This document shows, one piece after another, positions 6,100-12,213 of a stretch of 14,516 bases of DNA; position 1 is the first letter of the stretch; each line of letters begins with the position of its first letter. The notes beneath the pieces are model-generated. The model did no database searches. It saw only the letters and a program-made list of their open reading frames with translations, and was not told the DNA's origin. The stretch covers positions 1 through 14,516 of the forward strand of contig CAKQTH010000017.1 in assembly GCA_934276635.1 (NCBI GenBank), written 5' to 3'. Source of the DNA: an uncultured Alphaproteobacteria bacterium (GTDB taxonomy: Bacteria; Pseudomonadota; Alphaproteobacteria; RF32; CAG-239). Position numbers and translations under genes: made by a program.

Positions 6100-6286
6100 A
6101 ATCAAAATAGGGCAGGGATTGTGATAAATACAAATGTAACCGGCGGGCAGTCGTTGGATTATTTCGCTTTGCTACATTCACTGCGCTCATCGGCATTTTG
6201 CCGACCGGCATACTTGCGTCTACCTTTCGCTTGTAGTCAAACCCACTTCTCGTGGGTTCGAACCCTTTCAATCCTCAACAGCCACA
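6100..6286. other. Non-coding stretch with several small palindromes
   Basis: No credible gene. It holds TCGGCATTTTGCCGA (6190-6204, a perfect hairpin), AACCCAC/GTGGGTT around five bases (6240-6258), and overlapping it the 12-base palindrome GGGTTCGAACCC (6254-6265). The latter resembles the T-arm of a tRNA, but no complete tRNA can be folded around it. It may be a remnant of a tRNA-linked insertion or a REP-like element. Confidence 0.45.
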
Positions 6287-6313
6287 AAAAAACACCCGTG
6301 AAGGGTGTTTTTT
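6287..6313 (-). terminator. Intrinsic terminator of tRNA-Ser (works in both directions)
   Basis: AAAAAACACCC (6287-6297) pairs with GGGTGTTTTTT (6303-6313) around a five-base loop. On the minus strand the T tract follows the stem six bases after the tRNA CCA end. The stem has A and T runs on both sides, so it may also stop plus-strand transcription. Confidence 0.8.
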
Positions 6314-6318
6314 GTAAT

Positions 6319-6409
6319 TGGCGGATAGAGTGGGATTCGAACCCACGGTACCCTTTGGAGGTACACACGATTTCCAATCGTGCGCCTTCGACCACTCGGC
6401 CATCTATCC
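6319..6409 (-). tRNA. tRNA-Ser (anticodon GGA)
   Basis: This 91-base tRNA with encoded CCA reads UCC and UCU. The acceptor stem GGATAGA pairs perfectly with TCTATCC, followed by discriminator G and CCA. The anticodon stem CACGA/TCGTG encloses loop TTGGAAA with anticodon GGA. The variable arm is long, as expected for tRNA-Ser. The T-arm is GTGGG-TTCGAAT-CCCAC. Confidence 0.97.
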
Positions 6410-6421
6410 AAACTGCGTACT

Positions 6422-6450
6422 CTTTTATCCTGTTTTATTTTATATTGCAA
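6422..6450 (-). promoter_or_regulatory. Promoter of tRNA-Ser
   Basis: On the minus strand TTGCAA (6450-6445), a 17-base spacer and TAAAAG (6427-6422) lie just upstream. Transcription would start about seven bases before the mature tRNA. The -10 is weak. Confidence 0.5.
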
Positions 6451-6500
6451 GATATTTTTTATTTTTCTGCGTAGTTTGATAAATTCTGCCGGCCGGTAGC

Positions 6501-7259
6501 TTATTTCAACCAATAATCAACCGTGACGACAACTCTGATTTTTTTATCAATCTGTTGCATCTCGGAAGAATTTACGGTCTGTTCGCGCGGCAAAATAGAG
6601 AAAACTCCCTGATTTGCATATTTGATTTTTCCAACTTCGCTGTTTGATCTTTTTGCAAATTCTTCGGCCGAAATTGCCGCATTTTTTGTTGCTTCTTCAA
6701 GCATTTTCGCCTTTACGGAATTGATGTTTGTAAAAATGTACGAAACCGGAGAAGAATATTGCTGAGAATCAAGAGCAACGCCTTTTGACAGCAATTCGCC
6801 CGATTTGCGCAAAGCCGCATCGATTTTATATACATCGTTTGAGCGAACCGTAACATTCTGAGTTAAGATATAACGGCTTTTTACCTTGTCCAAATACGGG
6901 TTTGCGGCCAAATCGGTGGTTTCAATACGCCCCTCAATAATTTCTTTGTCGTTTATGGCATTTTTGTTCAAAAATTCGCGAATTGAGGCGAGCTGAGAAT
7001 TAATCGATTTTTGCGCCAGAGCCAAATCATTTCCGGTTACCGTAAAACGCAAATCCCAAACTGCCAAATCGGCCTTTACATCCATTTCGGCAAGGCCTTT
7101 AACCGTTACATAATTGGCATTGATTTTGCTTTGATAATAGTAATATCCGGGAAAGAAACCGGCTCCGAACAGGCCGAGCATAACCAAAAATGCCGGAAAT
7201 GCCTTTAAGATTTTCGGAGATTTTTTGTGTTTGTAGTTGTTTTCCATATGTTTTTCCAT
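6501..7259 (-). CDS. SIMPL (DUF541) domain membrane-anchored protein
   Basis: A 252-residue protein of the SIMPL family (Pfam DUF541; BP26/OMP28 relatives), whose members sit in the envelope and whose biochemical role is not settled. A basic N-terminal tail (1-19) precedes one membrane helix (about 20-42, AFPAFLVMLGLFGAGFFPGY), so the SIMPL domain should face the periplasm. The domain starts at VTVKGLAEMDVKADLAVWDL and ends IRVVVTVDYWLK, both typical. The start at 7259 was chosen because AGGAG, overlapping the galE stop codon, lies seven bases before it. An upstream ATG at 7283 would overlap galE. The ten-base gap to galE suggests one transcript. Confidence 0.88.
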   Translation of the reverse strand: MEKHMENNYKHKKSPKILKAFPAFLVMLGLFGAGFFPGYYYYQSKINANYVTVKGLAEMDVKADLAVWDLRFTVTGNDLALAQKSINSQLASIREFLNKNAINDKEIIEGRIETTDLAANPYLDKVKSRYILTQNVTVRSNDVYKIDAALRKSGELLSKGVALDSQQYSSPVSYIFTNINSVKAKMLEEATKNAAISAEEFAKRSNSEVGKIKYANQGVFSILPREQTVNSSEMQQIDKKIRVVVTVDYWLK

Positions 7260-7269
7260 TTTATTGCTC

Positions 7270-8253
7270 CTAAATTTCATCAATAAGGTGTTTTTTATAT
7301 ACGCTCCATGTTGAGCTGATTATGTTGTCGAGCGATGAGTGAGTTGCCTTCCAACCCAACAATTCATAAGCTTTTTGCGGGTTTGCGGTCAAAATCGCCG
7401 GATCGCCTGGTCTGCGCGCCGCAAAAGAATAGGGCAGCTTTTTGCCGATAATTTCTTCAGTCCTTTGAATAACTTCCAAAACGCTGCTGCCTTTTGCCGT
7501 GCCGAGGTTTATAATTTGGCTCTCGTCGTGTGTGGTCAGATAGTTCAGCGCCATATAGTGGGCGGAGGCCAAATCGCTGACATGGATATAGTCGCGGATA
7601 CAGGTTCCGTCAGGTGTCGGATAATCATCGCCGAAAATGGAGATTTTGTCGCGTTTTCCTACTGCGGCTTCCATCACAATCGGCAACAGATTCTGCGGAT
7701 TTTTTTCAAGAGCGGTGATTTTGCCGTCTTCATCGTATCCGACAGCGTTAAAATAGCGCAAAGCAACAAATTTCAAGCCTTTGAGCTTGTCATACCATTC
7801 AAAAAGACGCTCGGCCTCAAGCTTTGTAAAACCGTAAAAGTTTATCGGATTAAGCGGGTGGTTTTCATCTGCCGGAAAATATTGCGGCATACCGTATACC
7901 GCGGCGGAAGAAGAAAAAATCAGCTTTTTTACATTGTTTTTTATCATCGAGTTTAAGACATTAATCACGCCGGTAATGTTGTTTACGGCGTATTTTGACG
8001 GATTTTCCATAGATTCTCCGACGGCTTTTTTGCCGGCAAGCAGAATTACGCCGTCGACATCTTTGGCCATTTCTTCATCAAGTTTTTCTTTGTCGAGAAT
8101 ATCTCCGAGCACAAACTTTGCTTTGCCGTCAACGCTCTCTTTATTTCCGGTGGAAAGGTTGTCAAACACGGTGATTTTTTCGCCCTGTTCGGCCAGATAT
8201 TTTACAACATGGCTGCCGATATATCCGGCGCCGCCGATTACCAATATATGCAT
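7270..8253 (-). CDS. galE: UDP-glucose 4-epimerase GalE
   Basis: GalE interconverts UDP-glucose and UDP-galactose with bound NAD, feeding galactose into surface polysaccharide or the Leloir pathway. The 327-residue length is normal. The Rossmann motif GGAGYIG is at 7-13. FDNLSTGN (30-37) and LLAGKKAVGESM match the family. The catalytic SSSAAVYG lies at 114-121, and YGFTK (140-144) is the YxxxK pair. The C-terminal substrate domain contains LRYFNAVG and GTCIRDYIHVSDLA. GGAGAAAAC lies just before the ATG. The gene is divergent from nifJ and is followed closely by the SIMPL gene. Without galK or galT in the window, a role in glycan precursor supply is the better inference. Confidence 0.94.
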   Translation of the reverse strand: MHILVIGGAGYIGSHVVKYLAEQGEKITVFDNLSTGNKESVDGKAKFVLGDILDKEKLDEEMAKDVDGVILLAGKKAVGESMENPSKYAVNNITGVINVLNSMIKNNVKKLIFSSSAAVYGMPQYFPADENHPLNPINFYGFTKLEAERLFEWYDKLKGLKFVALRYFNAVGYDEDGKITALEKNPQNLLPIVMEAAVGKRDKISIFGDDYPTPDGTCIRDYIHVSDLASAHYMALNYLTTHDESQIINLGTAKGSSVLEVIQRTEEIIGKKLPYSFAARRPGDPAILTANPQKAYELLGWKATHSSLDNIISSTWSVYKKHLIDEI

Positions 8254-8281
8254 TTGTTTTCTCCATAATTATTTTTTTATA

Positions 8282-8310
8282 AAGATAAGAATTTTGCACA
8301 GAGTTTGCAA
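8282..8310 (-). promoter_or_regulatory. Promoter of galE
   Basis: On the minus strand TTGCAA (8310-8305), a 17-base spacer and TATCTT (8287-8282). The predicted start is near 8275, about 22 bases before the ATG. Confidence 0.5.
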
Positions 8311-8313
8311 CAA

Positions 8314-8354
8314 CAAAATCTGCAAAACAAACAGATTTTGATTCTTTATATAAT
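8314..8354 (+). promoter_or_regulatory. nifJ -10 with an upstream 9-bp inverted repeat (operator-like)
   Basis: CAAAATCTG (8314-8322) and CAGATTTTG (8332-8340) form a perfect inverted repeat with a nine-base gap. Eight bases further is a perfect TATAAT (8349-8354). No good -35 is present where the repeat lies, so a protein bound there could activate nifJ. The repeat also directly abuts the galE -35. The nifJ leader would be about 80 bases. Confidence 0.45.
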
Positions 8355-8439
8355 AAATAAAAAAAAGTATGGATTTTTTTTGTAAGTAGTGATATATGAG
8401 GCGCGAATGTTGAACTTTTTTATTATAAGGATATAAAAT

Positions 8440-11400
8440 ATGTCAGATGTAAAAATGAAGATGATGGACGGAAACGAAGCGGCTGCTTCGGTTGCGCATC
8501 GTTTGAATGAAGTTTGCATCATTTATCCGATTACACCGTCGTCCCCGATGGGCGAATGGGCGGATACATGGTCTGCAGCAAAGCAAAAAAACATTTGGGG
8601 CGTTGTTCCTCAGGTTCAGGAAATGCAGTCTGAAGCCGGCGCTGCCGGTGCGTGCCACGGTTCTATTCAGGCCGGTGCGCTGACAACCACATTTACGGCA
8701 TCGCAGGGCTTGCTTTTGATGATTCCGAATATGTATAAAATCGCCGGAGAACTTTCTCCGTTTGTTATGCATGTTGCGGCTCGTTCGCTTGCATACCACG
8801 CATTGTCGATTTTCGGCGATCATACCGATGTTATGGGCTGCCGTCAGACTGGTTTTGCAATGCTTTGCTCAAATTCCGTACAGGAAGCGCATGACTTTGC
8901 CGCAATCGCACAGACCTCGACTTTGCGTTCACGCGTTCCGTTTATGCACTTTTTTGACGGTTTCAGAACATCTCATGAAATCAAAAAAATATCCTTGCTC
9001 TCAGACGATGATTTGCGCGCAATGATGAAAGGCGTTGATTATTCTTTCAATGCAAAACACGCACTCCGTCCGGAAGCTCCGGTTATTCGCGGTACCGCGC
9101 AGAACCCTGATGTGTTCTTCCAGGGTCGTGAAGCTTCTAACCCGTTTTATGCTAAGGTTGAAGGCATCGTTCAAGAAGAAATGGACAAGTTTGCAAAAAT
9201 ATCCGGCCGTCAGTATCATGTTGTTGACTACTATGGTGCAAAAGATGCCGAAGAAGTTATCGTTGTTATGGGCTCAGGCGCCGAAACAGTTGAAGAAGCT
9301 ATCGATTATTTGAACGCAAAAGGCGAAAAATACGGCGTATTGAAAGTTCATTTGTATCGTCCGTTCCCTGCAGAAAGCCTGATTAAGGCTCTTCCGACAA
9401 CAGTTAAGACAATCTCTGTTCTTGACCGAACAAAAGAATCCGGATCTACCGGTGAACCTTTGTATTTGGATGTTGTCGCAACGGTTGCTCAGGCATTTGC
9501 GAACGGCAAAATCAAATCTATGCCGAGAATCGTCGGCGGCCGCTACGGCTTGTCTTCAAAAGAATTTACTCCGGCTATGGTAAAGGCCGTATTCGACAAT
9601 GCAAAAGCCGCAGAACCGATTAATTCTTTCTCGGTCGGCATCAATGATGATGTAAACAAAACTTCTTTGCCGTATGACGATTCGATTGATACGGAAGGAA
9701 ACGATGTTGTCCGCGCCGTATTCTTCGGATTGGGCGCAGACGGAACAGTCGGTGCAAACAAAAACTCGATTAAGATTATTGCCGAAGATGCCGGAAAATA
9801 TGGACAGGGATATTTTGTTTATGACTCCCGCAAATCCGGCTCTATGACAACTTCCCACCTGCGTTTTTCGGACAAACCGATTAAGTCGGCATATTTGATT
9901 AACAAAGCAGACTTTGTTGCTTGTCACCAGTTTTCGTTTATGAACAAAGTTGACATTTTGGGTATTGCGAAAGAGGGTGCTACCTTCCTTTTGAACGCTC
10001 CGTATGAAGGCAATGAAGTTTGGGCGCATCTGCCGCGTGAAGTTCAACAGACAATCATTGATAAAAAGCTCAAGTTTTATGTAATCAATGCGGTTGATGT
10101 TGCGCGCAAAACCGGTATGGGACAGCGCATTAACACCGTTATGCAGACATGCTTCTTTGCAATTTCAAACATCTTGCCGAAAGATGAGGCGATTGCTCAG
10201 ATTAAGAACGCAATCAAAAAGACATACAGCAAGAAGGGCGACGCCATTGTTCAGAAGAACTTTGTTGCGGTTGACGCATCGCTTGAACATCTGCATGAAG
10301 TTGAAGTCCCGTCTGTTGCGGATTCAAAGATTGTGATGTCTGCTCCGGTTCCGGCAAACGCTCCTGAATTTGTAAAGAAACTGACTGCCGAAATTATTGC
10401 CGGCAGAGGAGAAAAGCTTCCGGTTTCAGCATTTGAAGAAGTTGTTGACGGTACATGGCCGACCGGCACAACACAATATGAAAAGCGCCGTATTGCGACC
10501 GAAATTCCGGTTTGGGACGCAAATACATGTATTCAATGCGGCAAATGTTCGCTTGTTTGCCCGCACGGCGTTATCAGAATGAAAGTTGCGTCGGAAGAAG
10601 AACTGAAAAACGCTCCGAAGACATTGAAAACAGCAGATTATAAAGGCAAAGAATTCGCCGGCAAAAAGTTCATGTTGCAGATTTCTGCCGAAGACTGCAC
10701 AGGTTGCGGAATTTGTACATCTGCATGTCCGGCAAAGAACAAAGAAAATCCGGAACTCAAGGCTTTGAATATGGATCATATTGAAAACCATATCGATACC
10801 GAGATTGAAAACTGGAAGTTCTTTGAAGCTCTGCCGTATGTAAAGAGAACAGAAGTTGCTAAAAACCTGCCGAAGACAACTCAGATGATTCAGCCGTTGT
10901 TTGAATTTTCTGGTGCTTGCGCAGGCTGCGGCGAAACTCCGTATGTTAAGTTGTTGACACAGTTGTTCGGCGACAGAATGGTTGTTGCAAACGCAACCGG
11001 TTGTTCTTCAATTTATTCCGGAAACCTGCCGACAACTCCGTATGCAAAAGATGAAAAAGGCCACGGACCGGCTTGGGCTAACTCTTTGTTTGAAGACAAC
11101 GCCGAGTTTGGTTTGGGTATGAGATTTTCAATTGATCAGCAGACCGCTTTTGCAAAACAGCTGCTTGAAGGTTTGAAAAACAAGTTGGGCGATGTTGCTG
11201 AGAAAATTTTGAGCAATCCGCAGTCTAATGATGTTGAAATCGATGCTCAGCGCGACAATGTTAAGGCTTTGCGCGAGGCATTGAAGAATATTGATACCGA
11301 CGAGGCTCGCCACCTTAACGAATTGGCTGATTATCTGATTAAGAAATCAGTATGGATTCTGGGCGGCGACGGCTGGGCTTATGATATCGGATTCGGTGGT

Positions 11401-11997
11401 TTGGATCACGCTATCGCAAGCGGCAAGAATATCAATATTTTGGTTATGGATACAGGTGTTTACTCAAATACGGGCGGACAGCAGTCTAAGGCTACCCCGA
11501 TGGGCGCAAGTGCAAAATTTGCAACCGCAGGCAAGGCTTTGCCGAAGAAAGATTTGGGTATGATTGCAATGAGCTACGGCTATGTTTATGTTGCTCAGGT
11601 TTCGTTCGGTGCCAACGATGCTCAGGTTATCAAGGCTATGAACGAGGCAGAAGCATTTGACGGTCCGTCGATTATCATTGCATATTCGCACTGTATTGCT
11701 CAGGGCTTCAACCTTGCAGATGGTTTGAGCCACCAGAAGAGCGCGGTAGAAACAGGTTCTTGGCCGCTTTACCGCTATAATCCGAGCAATATTGAGGAAG
11801 GCAAGGCTCCTTTGATGCTTGATTCAAAGGCTCCGAGCCGTCCGCTCAGCGATTATATGTCAAATGAAACCAGATTTCAGGTTGTTAACAAATCCAACCC
11901 TGAAAGATATGAAACTTTGCTCAATAAAGCTCAAGAATTGGCGAAAGAAAAACGCTCACTGCTTGAACATATGGCAGAGTTCAAGGTTGAAGAATAA
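8440..11997 (+). CDS. nifJ: Pyruvate:ferredoxin (flavodoxin) oxidoreductase
   Basis: This cytoplasmic enzyme converts pyruvate and CoA to acetyl-CoA and CO2, passing electrons to ferredoxin or flavodoxin. The 1185-residue single chain has the full domain order. The N-terminal pyrimidine-binding domain has YPITPSSPMGEWAD (about 29-42). Next come the central transketolase C-like and gamma domains. A two-cluster ferredoxin domain has cysteines 697/700/703/707 and 753/756/759/763. The C-terminal thiamine diphosphate domain has GDGWAYDIG (976-984) and DTGVYSNTGGQ. The proximal cluster ligands Cys827, 830, 855 and 1085 match the spacing of the Desulfovibrio africanus enzyme (812, 815, 840, 1071). 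AAGGA lies eight bases before the ATG. Codon choice (GTT, GCT, GGT, CGT, many AAG) looks more biased than in the neighbours, suggesting high expression. The presence of this oxygen-sensitive enzyme points to anaerobic metabolism. It is a single-gene unit with its own terminator. Confidence 0.97.
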   Translation: MSDVKMKMMDGNEAAASVAHRLNEVCIIYPITPSSPMGEWADTWSAAKQKNIWGVVPQVQEMQSEAGAAGACHGSIQAGALTTTFTASQGLLLMIPNMYKIAGELSPFVMHVAARSLAYHALSIFGDHTDVMGCRQTGFAMLCSNSVQEAHDFAAIAQTSTLRSRVPFMHFFDGFRTSHEIKKISLLSDDDLRAMMKGVDYSFNAKHALRPEAPVIRGTAQNPDVFFQGREASNPFYAKVEGIVQEEMDKFAKISGRQYHVVDYYGAKDAEEVIVVMGSGAETVEEAIDYLNAKGEKYGVLKVHLYRPFPAESLIKALPTTVKTISVLDRTKESGSTGEPLYLDVVATVAQAFANGKIKSMPRIVGGRYGLSSKEFTPAMVKAVFDNAKAAEPINSFSVGINDDVNKTSLPYDDSIDTEGNDVVRAVFFGLGADGTVGANKNSIKIIAEDAGKYGQGYFVYDSRKSGSMTTSHLRFSDKPIKSAYLINKADFVACHQFSFMNKVDILGIAKEGATFLLNAPYEGNEVWAHLPREVQQTIIDKKLKFYVINAVDVARKTGMGQRINTVMQTCFFAISNILPKDEAIAQIKNAIKKTYSKKGDAIVQKNFVAVDASLEHLHEVEVPSVADSKIVMSAPVPANAPEFVKKLTAEIIAGRGEKLPVSAFEEVVDGTWPTGTTQYEKRRIATEIPVWDANTCIQCGKCSLVCPHGVIRMKVASEEELKNAPKTLKTADYKGKEFAGKKFMLQISAEDCTGCGICTSACPAKNKENPELKALNMDHIENHIDTEIENWKFFEALPYVKRTEVAKNLPKTTQMIQPLFEFSGACAGCGETPYVKLLTQLFGDRMVVANATGCSSIYSGNLPTTPYAKDEKGHGPAWANSLFEDNAEFGLGMRFSIDQQTAFAKQLLEGLKNKLGDVAEKILSNPQSNDVEIDAQRDNVKALREALKNIDTDEARHLNELADYLIKKSVWILGGDGWAYDIGFGGLDHAIASGKNINILVMDTGVYSNTGGQQSKATPMGASAKFATAGKALPKKDLGMIAMSYGYVYVAQVSFGANDAQVIKAMNEAEAFDGPSIIIAYSHCIAQGFNLADGLSHQKSAVETGSWPLYRYNPSNIEEGKAPLMLDSKAPSRPLSDYMSNETRFQVVNKSNPERYETLLNKAQELAKEKRSLLEHMAEFKVEE

Positions 11998-12013
11998 CAT
12001 AATTTGACCAAAC

Positions 12014-12051
12014 AAAAAAAGAGCCTTTGCAATCTGCGAGGCTCTTTTTTT
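12014..12051 (+). terminator. Intrinsic terminator of nifJ
   Basis: A7-GAGCCT (12014-12026) pairs perfectly with AGGCTC-T7 (12039-12051) around a 12-base loop, starting 17 bases after the stop codon. It is symmetrical. Confidence 0.9.
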
Positions 12052-12109
12052 GACGAAAAGAGGGGGAATTTTGGCGAATAAAAATTGTGAAAAAGATATA
12101 AATATCATA

Positions 12110-12140
12110 TTGACTACCCCCCCCCACGCTGTGGTATAAT
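12110..12140 (+). promoter_or_regulatory. Promoter of the Pmp-like gene with nine-C tract in the spacer
   Basis: TTGACT (12110-12115) and a perfect extended -10 TGGTATAAT (12132-12140) are 19 bases apart. The spacer includes C x9 (12117-12125); seven C would give 17-base spacing. Transcription would start near 12147. The leader contains a possible hairpin GCGGAAC/GTTTCGC (12152-12174, one G-T pair). GGGGAA lies before the ATG at 12214. Confidence 0.65.
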
Positions 12141-12213
12141 GCCGATGTGAAGCGGAACGGATATTCTGTTTCGCAGGTATATATTTGTGAATAATTCGTA
12201 TAGGGGAAATAAT

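Noticed and set aside
6041..6271. N-terminal extension of the DNA glycosylase to 6271.
   Set aside because: It runs through hairpins and the likely promoter, and its translation (KGFEPTRSGF and following) is typical of spurious frames beside tRNA-like sequence.
8409..8420. TTGAACTTTTTT before nifJ resembles the T-tract tail of the palindromic repeats (4656-4666).
   Set aside because: No palindrome core accompanies it, and a short T-rich match is expected by chance.
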